Positions 28,420 through 39,276 are shown, numbered from the stretch's first letter. The stretch: DNA of 64,000 bases from Prochlorococcus marinus str. MIT 9215 (GCF_000018065.1 NC_009840.1:496001-560000); one strand, 5' to 3'. The notes: a model not told the origin generated them from the letters alone. A program made the numbers and translations.

Positions 28420-28848
28420 ATGAAACCTTATGGGAATCAATTTTTTTTAAAAAAAAAAGTTTCATATGAAGGTAAAAAAAATTCCGAAAAAATATACATA
28501 CTCAATATCAAATTTATACACCAAATTTTTGACACCATAAATATCTCTCTTTTAGTATTAATTTCTACCTTATTTTTCTTATCTTTTGATAGCCAAAGGA
28601 AATGGTCAAATATATATAAAACCTTATCTCAAACAAGATCTATCAACAATAATCTCATTGACTATATTTCTAAATTTGAGGAATTTTATATTAGTGAACT
28701 TGAGTCTCTAAATATTTATAGAAAAACTAAACCTCAAGATTTAATATATCTAGATAAACTTGCAGAAAAAAAAGAAAGTTTATTTAAGAAAAATCTGGAT
28801 ATTTTCATTGAAGGTTTTCATGATAGCAAATATCAAAGGGGATATTGA
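28420..28848 (+). CDS. Small TM plus coiled-coil protein, FtsL-like by position
   Basis: This 142-residue protein has no recognisable sequence family. It has a basic cytosolic N terminus (residues 1-39), one membrane helix (about 40-56), then a charged, heptad-like helix (about 57-125: SKFEEFYISELESL, LDKLAEKKESLF). This is the architecture of the divisome protein FtsL. Its stop codon overlaps the ftsI start (TGATG), the place where ftsL sits in many bacteria. FtsL sequences diverge so far that homology searches often miss them, so position and shape are the main evidence. A T8A10 tract spans codons 8-13. Confidence 0.6.
   Translation: MKPYGNQFFLKKKVSYEGKKNSEKIYILNIKFIHQIFDTINISLLVLISTLFFLSFDSQRKWSNIYKTLSQTRSINNNLIDYISKFEEFYISELESLNIYRKTKPQDLIYLDKLAEKKESLFKKNLDIFIEGFHDSKYQRGY
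28441..28458 (+). repeat. T8A10 homopolymer tract near the start of the FtsL-like gene
   Basis: Eight T followed by ten A encode Phe-Phe-Leu-Lys-Lys-Lys at the cytosolic N terminus. This is the longest such junction I noticed in a coding region of the window and a likely slippage site; the frame is intact in this copy. Confidence 0.9.
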
Positions 28849-30599
28849 TGAAAAAATACAAAAAAATTGTTCGTCTAATACCCCTTGATCGAAGAAGATT
28901 TAAATTTCTCTATATTTTTAGCTTACTTTTAATATTTTGTTTGTTTGGAAGGTTAGTTAAATTGCAAGTCTTTAACGCTTCTGAGTTGCAAAGGAAAGCT
29001 AGATTAATACATTCTTCTAAAACTAACTCCTTAAAAAAAAGGAGATCAATTGTTGATAGAAATAATAGACTAATTGCTTACGATAAACCGCTCTATAAAT
29101 TATGGGCTCATCCAAAATATTTTAATTTTCCTGGTGATTCAATTAACAGAGTTCGCAGTATTGAAGAAGTTACAAAAAAATTGTCATCTATCTTGGATAT
29201 TAATGATGAAATACTCTTGAGGAAATTTAATAATAAAATTAGTGGCATCAAGCTTTTGGATAAAATTTCTGAAGAAAAGGCAGAAAAAATTAAGAACCTT
29301 CAAATAAGCGGACTTGATATGTTTAAATATTCGCAAAGATATTATCCACAAGGGGAGATTTACTCTAATCTTGTCGGTTTTGTAAATGATGAAAATAAAG
29401 CTTCAGCAGGTTTAGAGCTTCACTTAGATAATAAAATTAAAATTTTTTATAAAAGTAATTTAATAAAAAGAGGAGGAGATGGAACTCCTCTTCCTGATGA
29501 TTCAGCCCCAGGTGATTTTATTTCTGATTATAAAAGTTTAGGCCTAACTATAGATTCAAAATTACAGAAAGCGTCATTCAATGCATTATCAAAGCAAGTA
29601 AGCAAATGGAAAGCAAAGAAGGGATTTGCCATTGTTATGGATGTTAATAATGGTCGGATTCTCTCTTTGGTTACAGTCCCTTCATATGATCCAAATAAAT
29701 TTTGGCATTATGATTCTGAACTTTTTAGGGGTTGGTATTCTCAAGATTTATTTGAGCCTGGTTCAACTTTTAAACCTATTAATCTTGCCTTAGCTTTAGA
29801 AGAAAAAGTAATCCAGAAAGATGGATTTGTTGAAGATATTGGAAAGATTAATGTTGGAGGATGGACACTTTCTAATTGGGATAAAAAAGGTAATGGAATA
29901 ATTGACTATCCAACATTATTGCAGGTCTCAAGTAATGTTGGGATGGTAAAAATAATGCAAAATTTAGACCCCAAAATATATTGGGATTGGTTAATAAAGC
30001 TTGGTATAAATAAAAATTTAGAGACTGACTTATTTGAATCAACTGCTGGCCAATTAAAGAGAAAAGATTTATTTGTAAATCAGTCAATTGAGCCTGCCGT
30101 TACTTCTTTTGGCAAAGGGTTCTCAATCTCGCCACTTAAATTGATTCAACTTCATGCGGCTCTAGCAAATGGTGGTTTTGAAGTAACTCCACATGTAACC
30201 TCAACTTTCAAAGAAAGAGTAAATAAAAATCCAAAAAAACAATTTTTTTCGCACGAAGTTTCTAAAACTGTTCTTGAATGGATGGAAAGTGTAGTTGATA
30301 AAGGTAGTGGCTCTGGTGCGAAAATCGAGGGTTATAGGATAGCGGGTAAAACGGGAACTTCCCAAAAAGCCTTAAATGGTTCCTATACAAGTAAAAAAGT
30401 TTGCAGTTTTGTGGCGACCTTACCAGTTAATGATCCGAAATATGCTGTCCTAGTAGTTGTTGATGAGCCATCTAAATCTTATGCATATGGTTCAACTGTT
30501 GCGGTGCCAGTTGCTAAAGAAATTATCGAGAGTTTGATAGTAATTGAAAAAATACCTCCCAAGATTAAAAATCATGAAATGATTGTTAAAAAACCCTAA
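28848..30599 (+). CDS. ftsI: Septal peptidoglycan transpeptidase (class B penicillin-binding protein)
   Basis: FtsI/PBP3 cross-links septal peptidoglycan. From the ATG at 28848 the protein has 583 residues. It has an N-terminal membrane anchor (residues ~20-40), a dimerisation/pedestal domain, and a transpeptidase domain with STFK (about residue 306), SSN (about 361) and KTGT (about 500). No PASTA domains follow. Its start overlaps the stop of the FtsL-like gene. The length and single anchor fit FtsI and not a bifunctional class A PBP. Confidence 0.92.
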   Translation: MKKYKKIVRLIPLDRRRFKFLYIFSLLLIFCLFGRLVKLQVFNASELQRKARLIHSSKTNSLKKRRSIVDRNNRLIAYDKPLYKLWAHPKYFNFPGDSINRVRSIEEVTKKLSSILDINDEILLRKFNNKISGIKLLDKISEEKAEKIKNLQISGLDMFKYSQRYYPQGEIYSNLVGFVNDENKASAGLELHLDNKIKIFYKSNLIKRGGDGTPLPDDSAPGDFISDYKSLGLTIDSKLQKASFNALSKQVSKWKAKKGFAIVMDVNNGRILSLVTVPSYDPNKFWHYDSELFRGWYSQDLFEPGSTFKPINLALALEEKVIQKDGFVEDIGKINVGGWTLSNWDKKGNGIIDYPTLLQVSSNVGMVKIMQNLDPKIYWDWLIKLGINKNLETDLFESTAGQLKRKDLFVNQSIEPAVTSFGKGFSISPLKLIQLHAALANGGFEVTPHVTSTFKERVNKNPKKQFFSHEVSKTVLEWMESVVDKGSGSGAKIEGYRIAGKTGTSQKALNGSYTSKKVCSFVATLPVNDPKYAVLVVVDEPSKSYAYGSTVAVPVAKEIIESLIVIEKIPPKIKNHEMIVKKP

Positions 30600-30689
30600 A
30601 ATTTTCCAATTTTATAAATTTTTAGTCCATTATCTGATGATTTCATCAGGAATAAAAGCTAGTTTATGTATATATATGATTATTTAGAT

Positions 30690-31691
30690 ATGAAATCAAT
30701 TTTAGAACAATTGTCCTCAATGACCGTTGTTGTTGCTGATACTGGTGATTTAGATTCAATAAAAAAATTTCAACCAAGGGACGCTACTACCAATCCATCG
30801 CTAATACTTGCTGCTGCTAAGAACCCAGATTATGTGAAATTAATTGATAAAGCTTTAGAAAGTTCAGAAAATGCATTGCCCCGAGGTTTCTCCGAAATTG
30901 AATTAATCAAAGAAACTGTTGATCAAGTTTCAGTATTTTTTGGAAAAGAAATATTGAAAATTATTTCAGGGCGCGTATCTACAGAAGTTGATGCAAGACT
31001 AAGCTTTGACACCGAAGCTACGGTAGAAAAAGCGAGAAAATTGATCAATCTTTACAAAAATTTTGGAATTGGAAAGGAAAGAATTTTGATTAAGATTGCG
31101 GCAACTTGGGAGGGAATTAAGGCAGCTGAAATTTTAGAAAAAGAGGGTATAAAGTGCAACTTAACTTTACTTTTTAACTTTTGCCAAGCGGTAACTTGTG
31201 CCAATGCAAAGATAACTCTAATTTCTCCGTTCGTTGGCCGAATATTGGATTGGTATAAGGCAAAAACTGGTAAAAATAGTTTTGTTGGTGCTGAAGACCC
31301 TGGTGTTATTTCTGTTACACAAATATACAAATATTTTAAAGAAAAGGGATTCAAGACAGAAGTGATGGGAGCGAGTTTTAGAAATCTTGATGAAATAAAA
31401 GAATTAGCAGGTTGCGATCTTTTAACAATCGCACCAAAATTTCTTGAGGAACTGAAAAAAGAAAAAGGAGAGTTAGTTAGAAAATTAGATGTAAGTACCC
31501 AAATAAATAATTCTATTACCTACGAATTTGAAGAAAAAGATTTCAGATTAAGTATGTTAGAAGATCAAATGGCAAGTGAAAAGCTTAGTGAAGGTATCAC
31601 TGGATTCAGTAAGGCTATAGAAGAATTGGAGGAGCTGCTACTAAAGAGATATTCAGAGATTAAAAATAATAAATTAATTTCTGCTAACTAA
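30690..31691 (+). CDS. tal: Transaldolase
   Basis: Transaldolase moves a dihydroxyacetone unit between sugar phosphates in the oxidative pentose-phosphate pathway, important at night. From the ATG at 30690 the protein has 333 residues and starts [20 protein letters not shown]; an ATG 24 bases upstream is less likely because the extra eight residues are not family-like. [10 protein letters not shown], the Schiff-base lysine in [12 protein letters not shown], and [13 protein letters not shown] are all present. It is about 90 bases downstream of ftsI and converges on the GG-reductase-like gene. Confidence 0.95.
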   Translation: MKSILEQLSSMTVVVADTGDLDSIKKFQPRDATTNPSLILAAAKNPDYVKLIDKALESSENALPRGFSEIELIKETVDQVSVFFGKEILKIISGRVSTEVDARLSFDTEATVEKARKLINLYKNFGIGKERILIKIAATWEGIKAAEILEKEGIKCNLTLLFNFCQAVTCANAKITLISPFVGRILDWYKAKTGKNSFVGAEDPGVISVTQIYKYFKEKGFKTEVMGASFRNLDEIKELAGCDLLTIAPKFLEELKKEKGELVRKLDVSTQINNSITYEFEEKDFRLSMLEDQMASEKLSEGITGFSKAIEELEELLLKRYSEIKNNKLISAN

Positions 31692-31715
31692 ATTTAAGTT
31701 TGAATTGAAAAAGAA

Positions 31716-32849
31716 TTATGTCCCCCTTTTTGTTAAAAGTCTTCTGATAACTCTTTTTGCAATATCTTCATAACTCATTTCTCCTGATAATATTTGAGCA
31801 ATACGTTTAGGTGCTGTTTTTCTTTTGACACCTAATTGATATCCAGCTCTGGGAAATCTATAAAATACTTGGGCTATTCTTCTCCCCCAAGCCATCGATT
31901 TCCCCCAAATGTGGTTAATTTTTTTTGTATAAAGATTTAAATCATCTACTTTTCCTGATAAGCACTGATCTATGTATTCTGCGGCATAAAAACTGCTAAT
32001 TAAAGATGGCCTAATTCCTTCAGCTAAAAATGGATCACATAGAGATGCTGCATCTCCAACCGCTAAAACTTTGTCACCATTAATTGAGTGGAAGCCATTC
32101 CATATTCTCAGTTTCTTACTAATTGTTATATGAGGAAAATCATCAAAGCCGAAGCTTCTGATTACTTTTTTATTAATAGCCTGATTATCTAGAAGACCAT
32201 TATTTATAAAAGTTCCTAAACCAATATTTACGCTTCCTTTTAGGGGGAATGCCCATGCAAAACCATATTTTATAAATCCAAACTCAAATCTAACTGCATC
32301 ACTAGGTATTTCACCTAACCCTTTCAATCTTAATGAAATTGTATTAGCAAATTTCGGTTTTCTTGGCCCTAAATTGAAATAACTCGCCCATTTCGATTGG
32401 GATCCATCTGCAATTACAAGAAATTCTGTAATATATTTTATTTTGTTATTGCAAGTAATTTCCCATTTATCATTTTTTTTTATGATTTTTTCTACCAATA
32501 ATTTTCTCATTATCTGTGCTTCATTATTCAAGGATTCATTAAGTAATAATTGATCTAATTTTTCCCTTTTAACAATCCAGAATGGGGATTCACCAGTCAG
32601 ATCAGCAGTTACATTATCTGCAGCCTTCCATCTGAATTCAACATTTTTAATTTTTGATTCTATGCAATCTTCTATATTTAAAGGAAGAAATCTTTGCATT
32701 GAAGATGCCATCCCACCTGCACATGGTTTATAATCTTGGGATTTTTCTTTTTCAATAATTAAAACTGAATATCCTTTCTTTGATAGGTTTAGAGCGGTAG
32801 AAGTTCCTGATAAACCTCCACCAATTATTACAACGTCAAATCCTATCAA
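31716..32849 (-). CDS. FAD-dependent oxidoreductase, geranylgeranyl-reductase family
   Basis: The 377-residue flavoprotein has a dinucleotide-binding start ([20 protein letters not shown]) and the family signature [20 protein letters not shown]. The CAGG/CxGG-type segment [11 protein letters not shown] in the N-terminal third is typical of geranylgeranyl reductases and related isoprenoid reductases. ChlP itself is usually longer and more conserved, so the substrate (an isoprenoid lipid or quinone tail) is open. It overlaps frr by four bases (ATGA) and is the last gene of the pyrH-frr group. Confidence 0.85.
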   Translation of the reverse strand: MIGFDVVIIGGGLSGTSTALNLSKKGYSVLIIEKEKSQDYKPCAGGMASSMQRFLPLNIEDCIESKIKNVEFRWKAADNVTADLTGESPFWIVKREKLDQLLLNESLNNEAQIMRKLLVEKIIKKNDKWEITCNNKIKYITEFLVIADGSQSKWASYFNLGPRKPKFANTISLRLKGLGEIPSDAVRFEFGFIKYGFAWAFPLKGSVNIGLGTFINNGLLDNQAINKKVIRSFGFDDFPHITISKKLRIWNGFHSINGDKVLAVGDAASLCDPFLAEGIRPSLISSFYAAEYIDQCLSGKVDDLNLYTKKINHIWGKSMAWGRRIAQVFYRFPRAGYQLGVKRKTAPKRIAQILSGEMSYEDIAKRVIRRLLTKRGT

Positions 32850-33394
32850 ACTTTTAGAATTTCCTTCTCTTTCTCAGACAATTTAGTTTCTATTAAAGCA
32901 ATATATTTATCAGTAATTTTCTGAATTTCAGATTGATTATCTCTAGATTCGTCAATAGAAATAAGGCCATCTTTTTCGTCTTTTTTTTCTTTATCGACAG
33001 CATCTCTTCTGATATTTCTCAAAGCTACTTTTCCTTCCTCTGCATATTTTGATGCTAATTTACAAAATTCTTTTCTTCTTTCTTCTGTTAAAGGAGGAAC
33101 GTTTATTCTTATTACTTTTCCATCATTATTTGGAGTAATACCTAAATCACTCATAGAAATAGATTTCTCTATCGCTTGTAAACATGAAATATCAAAAGGT
33201 TGTATTGAAATCGTTTGTGAATCAATAGTGCTTATCGTGGCAAGCGATTTGATTGGTGTTTCTGCTCCATAGTAATCAACACTTACTCTGTCTAACAAGG
33301 AAGCATTAGCTCTGCCTGTCCTAATTGTATTAAAGTTTCTTTGAGTGGCTTCAATACTTTTATTCATATTTTCTTGAATTTCTTTTTCTTTCAT
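32846..33394 (-). CDS. frr: Ribosome recycling factor
   Basis: RRF splits post-termination ribosomes together with EF-G. The 182-residue product has the hallmark [20 protein letters not shown] near the N terminus and [20 protein letters not shown] in the second half, and the two-domain L shape can be inferred from length. It lies 23 bases downstream of pyrH, the usual bacterial pairing, and overlaps the flavoprotein gene. Confidence 0.97.
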   Translation of the reverse strand: MKEKEIQENMNKSIEATQRNFNTIRTGRANASLLDRVSVDYYGAETPIKSLATISTIDSQTISIQPFDISCLQAIEKSISMSDLGITPNNDGKVIRINVPPLTEERRKEFCKLASKYAEEGKVALRNIRRDAVDKEKKDEKDGLISIDESRDNQSEIQKITDKYIALIETKLSEKEKEILKV

Positions 33395-33417
33395 AATTAA
33401 AAAAATTTAAATGATCT

Positions 33418-34122
33418 TTAACTAATTAAAGAGCCTATTGGCTCACCAGCAACAGCTTTAGAAATGTTACCTTTTTTGAATATATCAAAAACCATAATTG
33501 GGATATTATTATCTTTGCAAAGTGCAATCGCAGTACTGTCCATTACTGCGATTTCATCACTAAGAACTCTTTGATAACTGAGAGAAGAATATTTTTTTGC
33601 ATCTTTAAATTGATTAGGATCACAATCGTATACTCCATCAACTTTAGTAGCCTTCATAACAACTTCTGCGTTTATCTCCGCTGCTCTTAAAGCGGCCGTA
33701 GTATCAGTTGTAAAAAATGGATTTCCGCATCCACCTCCGAAGACTACAACTCTACCTTTTTCTAAGTGCCTCATAGCTCTTCTTCTGATGTAGGGTTCGG
33801 CAATTTCTTGCATTTCGATTGCTGTTTGCACTCTGGTTGCAACTCCTACTCTTTCAAGGCCATCTTGAAGTGAAATTGCGTTCATTACTGTTGCTAGCAT
33901 CCCTACATAATCAGCAGTTGCTCGATCCATTCCGTCTGCAGATCCTTTAAGCCCCCTAAAAATGTTTCCTCCACCAACAACTATTGCAAGTTGTACATTT
34001 TTTTCGACTACTTTTAAAACATCCTCTGCAATTGATTGAACTATAGCAGGATCAATACCATAAGGTTTTTCGCCCATTAGTGCTTCACCACTAAGTTTTA
34101 AGAGAACTCTTTTGTAAGTCAT
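33418..34122 (-). CDS. pyrH: UMP kinase
   Basis: PyrH phosphorylates UMP to UDP and is a hexamer of the amino-acid-kinase fold. The 234-residue product shows [49 protein letters not shown] and [12 protein letters not shown]. Length and motifs are complete. It heads the pyrH-frr-flavoprotein set on the minus strand. Downstream of cobO there is a 127-base AT-rich gap with no visible RNA gene. Confidence 0.97.
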   Translation of the reverse strand: MTYKRVLLKLSGEALMGEKPYGIDPAIVQSIAEDVLKVVEKNVQLAIVVGGGNIFRGLKGSADGMDRATADYVGMLATVMNAISLQDGLERVGVATRVQTAIEMQEIAEPYIRRRAMRHLEKGRVVVFGGGCGNPFFTTDTTAALRAAEINAEVVMKATKVDGVYDCDPNQFKDAKKYSSLSYQRVLSDEIAVMDSTAIALCKDNNIPIMVFDIFKKGNISKAVAGEPIGSLIS

Positions 34123-34249
34123 TCAATAATTGTACTTTTAAGACCTTAGCAAGTAAATGCACCAAATTTATTTTTTGTTCAGATATTGCTTGCGTCTTTA
34201 AACATTTCTAACCTTACCTTAAGAAAATTTAAATAGTAATTTACTTCAA

Positions 34250-34942
34250 CTAAAATTCAACACACTTTTGTGCTTTTATTCCTTGATCTTTAAATGGATG
34301 TCTTATAAGTTTCATTTCTGTAACTAAATCAGCGTAATTGATAATTGAATCAGATGCTCCCCTTCCAGTTAAAACAATATGATTTTTTCTATTATTTAAG
34401 CTTTTTAAAAAAGTGATTATTTCTTCGGGTGCAAGATAACCAAGTTTTGTCGCAATATTAATTTCATCAAGAATGATAAGTTTATAAGATTCGTTTTGAA
34501 TGTATTTTTTGGCTAGTTGCCACGCCTCTTGAACTAATTTTTCATCTCTTATTCTGTCTTGTGTTTCCCAAGTAAATCCCTCTCCTAATGAATGCCAAGA
34601 TATGTTTGAAGAAAAGTTTTTAAGTGCTTTTTCTTCTCCAGTGGTCCAGCCTCCTTTGATAAATTGAATTATTGCCACTTTATAGCCATGCCCTATCGTC
34701 CTTAAAGCCATACCTAAAGATGCAGTTGTCTTGCCCTTGCCATCTCCTGTAAAAACAATCAATAATCCTTTTTTTGTTTTTCTAATTTGTAGTCTTTCGG
34801 CTTGAATATCTTTTCTTTGCTGCATTCTTCTTTTATATGAGCTCTCATCGCTGTCAGGTGATAATTTACCTCCCATTCCAAGTTTATTTGCTTGATTATC
34901 GAGGTTTAATATTTTTTCCGAAGATGAAGGTTTTTCTTGCAT
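34250..34942 (-). CDS. cobO: Cob(I)alamin adenosyltransferase (CobA/CobO type)
   Basis: The enzyme attaches the 5'-deoxyadenosyl ligand from ATP to corrinoids. The 230-residue product has the P-loop VFTGDGKGKTTASLGMAL near residues 62-79, then AIIQFIKGGWTTGEE and LIILDEINIATKLGYL. A polar N-terminal extension of ~50 residues precedes the core. It is 31 bases downstream of the tyrosine recombinase gene on the same strand; functional linkage is not expected. It complements cobK in this window. Confidence 0.93.
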   Translation of the reverse strand: MQEKPSSSEKILNLDNQANKLGMGGKLSPDSDESSYKRRMQQRKDIQAERLQIRKTKKGLLIVFTGDGKGKTTASLGMALRTIGHGYKVAIIQFIKGGWTTGEEKALKNFSSNISWHSLGEGFTWETQDRIRDEKLVQEAWQLAKKYIQNESYKLIILDEINIATKLGYLAPEEIITFLKSLNNRKNHIVLTGRGASDSIINYADLVTEMKLIRHPFKDQGIKAQKCVEF

Positions 34943-34973
34943 ATGACCCTTATTTTTATTTAATTATAAATCT

Positions 34974-36143
34974 TCAAATATTTTTAACTCTTTTAACTTT
35001 TAAAAGTGCATTATTTACTGCCTGTTGTTGATCTCTTTTAGTAATCCAGTGGTGATAAGTTTGTGTATGTAAACTAACTGAATGTCCCATCATTTTGGCA
35101 GCCACAGTATCAGGTAAATCATAAAAAATTGTTCTAACTGCCCAAGCATGCCTTAGATCATAAGGTTTTATTTGTAAAGAGTAACGCTTAAACTGATCTG
35201 TAATTTTTTTCCCAATATTTTGTAAGGTCGTAATTTTAAGGTCTTTATTAATATTTGGTAGAAGTTCTGGATTTTTACCAAGTTTTGATAATTCGAACTT
35301 TTCCACCCATTCAGGATGAAACGGCCAAACTTGATGTTCCCCAGTTTTAGTAGTAGGTAAAACTCTAATAATTTTGTCTCCAAGATTAGTTAGAGAACTT
35401 AAATCACAAAAAAATACTTCATGATTTCTTAATCCATATGTAGCCATCAGACCAAAAACGAATTTCCAAGACTTATTTGGTATCGTCTCCCACAGTCTCT
35501 CTATTAATTCGTCTTTGGGGAGATCCCTAAATCCTGCTTTGTTCAGACCATATCCTCTAGAATTTAATTTCCAATCTTCTGGTAGTTTAATGTCCAAAAA
35601 CTTAGCCAGAACACTTAGAGAAGTAGCGCATTGTTTTCTACTTCTGCTACCTTCCTGGTAACTTTCAAGTGTTTTTTGAAATATTTTTTCTAAAGCTTCA
35701 TTTTCATAATCATTATAAATACTGAGGATTCTTTTCATATATGGTTTGTAAGAACTTCTCCAAGTTGTTTTTCTAGTGCTGGTTCGAAAATTGCTTTTGT
35801 TTTCTTTAAAAAAAAATTCTTCAAATTGATTTAATCTGTTTGGGAATTCAAAACCATTTTTTATTTGATTTTTATAAGGGTGGCTTATCCAATTGATCCA
35901 ATCAAATTGATTCAATTCCAATTGCAAATTGATTAATTGTAATTTTTTTTTAGCCTCCTCTAATCCAGAAATATCAGCCTTTAAACCGAGAGATATTCTT
36001 TGAATTTTAAAATTATTTTTATCTTCCTTGGAAGGAAGTGAACCACGAATATTTAATTTTTCTCCTCTTTTCTCAATTTTAAGCTTGCTGCCTTGAGTAG
36101 CAAATTTATCATTGACATTATTAATTTCCTGAATTAAGTTCAT
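34974..36143 (-). CDS. Chromosomal tyrosine recombinase (phage-integrase fold)
   Basis: This 389-residue protein has a tyrosine-recombinase catalytic domain in its C-terminal half. The first Arg lies in TYGLRNHEV, the beta-hairpin Lys in TTKTGEHQVWP, and the second Arg and His in PYDLRHAWAVR. The His of the HxxR box is replaced by Tyr. A Gly-His lies in MMGHSVSLH, and the nucleophile is Tyr363 in QTYHHW. The N-terminal half has an Arg/Lys-rich core-binding-like region (KTTWRSSYKPYMKRIL). No tRNA, att-like repeat or phage gene is nearby, so a domesticated chromosomal role such as dimer resolution is more likely than an active prophage. Confidence 0.85.
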   Translation of the reverse strand: MNLIQEINNVNDKFATQGSKLKIEKRGEKLNIRGSLPSKEDKNNFKIQRISLGLKADISGLEEAKKKLQLINLQLELNQFDWINWISHPYKNQIKNGFEFPNRLNQFEEFFFKENKSNFRTSTRKTTWRSSYKPYMKRILSIYNDYENEALEKIFQKTLESYQEGSRSRKQCATSLSVLAKFLDIKLPEDWKLNSRGYGLNKAGFRDLPKDELIERLWETIPNKSWKFVFGLMATYGLRNHEVFFCDLSSLTNLGDKIIRVLPTTKTGEHQVWPFHPEWVEKFELSKLGKNPELLPNINKDLKITTLQNIGKKITDQFKRYSLQIKPYDLRHAWAVRTIFYDLPDTVAAKMMGHSVSLHTQTYHHWITKRDQQQAVNNALLKVKRVKNI

Positions 36144-36208
36144 TTACTTATATAATTGACTTTATGATGACGTTTTTAATGTTGATTTTCAATCTTCATA
36201 ATATTTAG

Positions 36209-37384
36209 ATGGATAAAATAGGCGTCTTACTAATGAATTTAGGAGGGCCTGAACGCATTAATGATGTAGGCCCATTTTTATACAATCTTTTTTCTGATCC
36301 AGAAATAATCAGGATACCTTTCCCTGTCTTTCAAAAGCCCCTAGCTTGGTTAATTAGTACGCTTAGGAGTACCACTTCACAACAGGCATATCTTTCTATC
36401 GGCGGAGGTTCACCAATTAGAAGGATAACAGAACAACAAGCAAGAGAATTGCAATCTAAATTAAGGGATAAGGGTTTGAATGCTACTACCTATATCGCTA
36501 TGAGGTATTGGCATCCCTTTACCGAATCAGCGATTGCTGATATGAAAGCAGATGGGATAGATCAAGTTGTTGTAATACCCTTATATCCTCATTTTTCGAT
36601 AAGTACTAGTGGTTCGAGCTTTAGGGAATTAAAAAAATTGCGAGATTCTGATGATGAATTTAAGAAAGTTCCAATGAGATGTGTAAGAAGTTGGTACAGT
36701 CAATCAGATTATTTAAAGTCAATGGTCGAATTAATTTCTGAACAAATTTCACTTTGTGAATCACCTTCAAAAGCCCATATATTTTTTACTGCTCATGGAG
36801 TTCCTAAGAGTTATGTAGAGGAAGCTGGAGACCCTTACAAACAACAAATTGAAGATTGTTCTCTATTAATAATAAATGAGTTGGAAAAATGTTTAGGTCA
36901 TAGTAACCCTCATACACTTTCTTATCAAAGTAGAGTTGGTCCTGTTGAATGGTTGAAGCCTTATACAGAAGAAGTGTTAGCTGATCTTGGAAGGTCAAAT
37001 GTTAATGATCTGATAGTGGTTCCAATAAGTTTCGTTGGAGAGCATATCGAAACATTGCAAGAAATTGATATTGAATATAAAGAAATTGCTGAACAGGCTG
37101 GTATTAAAAACTTTCGGAGAGTTAAGGCTCTAAATACTCACCCTACTTTTATTGAAGGTCTCAGTGATTTAGTGATTTCATGCTTGGAAGGGCCTCTAGT
37201 CAATTTAGAGGAAGCCTCTCAGTTGCCTGAAAAAGTTAAACTTTATCCCCAAGAGAAATGGCAATGGGGTTGGAATAATAGTTCAGAGGTGTGGAACGGA
37301 AGGGTGGCAATGATAATTTTTCTTGTGCTTTTTATTGAACTTATTTCAGGCTCTGGACCTCTACATAAATTAGGCATCTTATGA
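36209..37384 (+). CDS. hemH: Ferrochelatase with C-terminal chlorophyll-binding-type helix
   Basis: HemH inserts Fe2+ into protoporphyrin IX to make haem. The 391-residue product has [20 protein letters not shown] at the start, the catalytic His in [19 protein letters not shown] and the acidic face [15 protein letters not shown]. The last ~40 residues form a membrane helix of the CAB/Hlip type ([19 protein letters not shown]), linked by a Pro/Gln-rich hinge ([10 protein letters not shown]). This fusion is typical of cyanobacterial and plant type II ferrochelatases and is thought to tie haem synthesis to chlorophyll and light. Confidence 0.96.
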   Translation: MDKIGVLLMNLGGPERINDVGPFLYNLFSDPEIIRIPFPVFQKPLAWLISTLRSTTSQQAYLSIGGGSPIRRITEQQARELQSKLRDKGLNATTYIAMRYWHPFTESAIADMKADGIDQVVVIPLYPHFSISTSGSSFRELKKLRDSDDEFKKVPMRCVRSWYSQSDYLKSMVELISEQISLCESPSKAHIFFTAHGVPKSYVEEAGDPYKQQIEDCSLLIINELEKCLGHSNPHTLSYQSRVGPVEWLKPYTEEVLADLGRSNVNDLIVVPISFVGEHIETLQEIDIEYKEIAEQAGIKNFRRVKALNTHPTFIEGLSDLVISCLEGPLVNLEEASQLPEKVKLYPQEKWQWGWNNSSEVWNGRVAMIIFLVLFIELISGSGPLHKLGIL

Positions 37385-37400
37385 AGAGAAATATATATTT

Positions 37401-37426
37401 ATTTTAAATTTTTTAAAATATTTTTT
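37401..37426 (+). terminator. Probable terminator of hemH
   Basis: ATTTTAAA (37401-37408) pairs with TTTAAAAT (37412-37419) around a three-T loop and is followed by A and six T (37421-37426). The stem is all A-T, but the layout is that of a rho-independent terminator just after the hemH stop. Confidence 0.45.
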
Positions 37427-37511
37427 GAATACATTTCTGACATTACATTTCTAAATGAGGCAAAAGTATTTATTTGAGTTTAATATTTATAGTAAATATT
37501 GAATTTCTTTA

Positions 37512-39275
37512 GTGACCCTTACTTCGAGATCCTTTTCAAAGGGTAGTTCAAAACATGAAAAACCAGTTTGGATAACTGGTGCAGAGGCACTAATGGATTC
37601 TTTAAAAATTCATGGAGTAAAAGTTATATTTGGGTATCCTGGGGGAGCGATACTACCAATATATGATGCTGTTCATAAGGCAGAACAAGATGGTTGGTTA
37701 AAGCACTATATGGTTAGGCATGAACAAGGTGGTTCTCATGCGGCTGATGGATATGCAAGATCTACTGGTGAAGTGGGAGTATGTTTTGGAACCTCAGGCC
37801 CGGGTGCAACAAATTTGGTAACTGGAATTGCCACTGCGCAAATGGATTCAGTTCCCTTAGTTGTAGTTACAGGTCAAGTCCCAAGACCTGCTATAGGGAC
37901 AGACGCTTTTCAAGAAACTGATATTTTTGGTATAACTCTTCCAATAGTGAAACATTCATGGGTAATAAGGGATCCTTCAGATATCGCGAAAGTAGTTTCT
38001 GAAGCTTTTTTTATAGCATCATCTGGAAGGCCTGGCCCTGTTTTAATCGATATACCCAAAGATGTAGGTCAGGAGTTCTTTAATTACCAAAGAGTTTTGC
38101 CTAGTGAGATTATTCCTAAAGGATTTAAAAGGAATGGAGAAATTAATGATTGCGATATCAGCAAAGCAATTAAATTAATAGAAGATTCTGAAAGACCTCT
38201 TCTATACGTAGGAGGTGGGGCAATATCTTCAGGAGCTCATGATGAAATAAAAACTTTGGCAAAGAATTATCAAATACCAGTTACAACAACTTTAATGGGG
38301 AAGGGTGCTTTTGATGAAAAAGACAATTTATCAGTAGGAATGTTAGGAATGCATGGAACTGCTTATGCAAATTTTGCTGTTACAGAATGCGATCTTTTAA
38401 TTGCTATTGGAGCTAGATTCGATGATAGGGTGACAGGAAAATTAGATACTTTTGCACCTAATGCAAAGGTAATTCATATAGATATCGACCCAGCAGAAGT
38501 TAATAAAAATAGACGTGTAGATGTTGCAATTGTTGCTGATGTTTCAAAAGCTGTTCTGAAAATTAATGAACAATTTCTAAAAAAGAAATTTACTTGTCAG
38601 ACGAAAAACTGGTTAGAAAAAATTGATTTTTGGAAACATAAACACCCTTTATATGAACCGCCTAAAGAAGGAGAAATTTATCCTCAGGAAGTTCTTTTAA
38701 AAGTGAGGGAACTTTCCCCCGAAGCTTATATAACTACAGATGTAGGTCAACATCAGATGTGGGCCGCTCAATATCTTAGGAATTCTCCAAGAAAATGGAT
38801 TAGTAGTGCAGGCTTAGGAACTATGGGTTTTGGATTACCAGCGGCAATTGGAGTAAAAGCAGCCTTACCTAATTCAGATGTAATTTGTATTGCAGGAGAT
38901 GCAAGTGTCTTAATGAATATTCAAGAATTAGGAACCTTATCCCAATATGGTTTAAAGGTGAAATTGATAATTATCAATAATCGCTGGCAAGGAATGGTAA
39001 GACAATGGCAGGAAAGTTTCTATGATGAAAGATATTCCTCATCTGATATGAGTTGTGGTGAACCTGATTTTGTAAAGCTTGCTGAGTCTTTTGGAGTTAA
39101 AGGATACTTAATTTCTGAGAGAAAGCAATTAAAGGATGAATTAAAAAATGCGCTTGATCATGACGGCCCTGCCTTGATTAATATCCTCGTCAGAAGAGGT
39201 GAAAATTGTTATCCAATGGTTCCTCCTGGGAAAAGTAATGCCCAAATGGTTGGATATGTTAATTGTGAAGACTAA
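37512..39275 (+). CDS. ilvB: Acetolactate synthase, large (catalytic) subunit
   Basis: This ThDP enzyme makes acetolactate for valine, leucine and isoleucine. The 587-residue product begins at a GTG (37512) with a short extension before [33 protein letters not shown], the ThDP-activating Glu in [14 protein letters not shown], and the ThDP/Mg motif [14 protein letters not shown] ending in INNRW are all present. The FAD and substrate domains are complete. No regulatory subunit (ilvH) is in the window. Confidence 0.96.
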   Translation: MTLTSRSFSKGSSKHEKPVWITGAEALMDSLKIHGVKVIFGYPGGAILPIYDAVHKAEQDGWLKHYMVRHEQGGSHAADGYARSTGEVGVCFGTSGPGATNLVTGIATAQMDSVPLVVVTGQVPRPAIGTDAFQETDIFGITLPIVKHSWVIRDPSDIAKVVSEAFFIASSGRPGPVLIDIPKDVGQEFFNYQRVLPSEIIPKGFKRNGEINDCDISKAIKLIEDSERPLLYVGGGAISSGAHDEIKTLAKNYQIPVTTTLMGKGAFDEKDNLSVGMLGMHGTAYANFAVTECDLLIAIGARFDDRVTGKLDTFAPNAKVIHIDIDPAEVNKNRRVDVAIVADVSKAVLKINEQFLKKKFTCQTKNWLEKIDFWKHKHPLYEPPKEGEIYPQEVLLKVRELSPEAYITTDVGQHQMWAAQYLRNSPRKWISSAGLGTMGFGLPAAIGVKAALPNSDVICIAGDASVLMNIQELGTLSQYGLKVKLIIINNRWQGMVRQWQESFYDERYSSSDMSCGEPDFVKLAESFGVKGYLISERKQLKDELKNALDHDGPALINILVRRGENCYPMVPPGKSNAQMVGYVNCED

Positions 39276-39276
39276 T

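Noticed and set aside
34974-36143. Genomic island or prophage marked by the integrase
   Set aside because: No tRNA, att repeats, phage or transposase genes flank it; neighbours are core metabolic genes with similar base composition.
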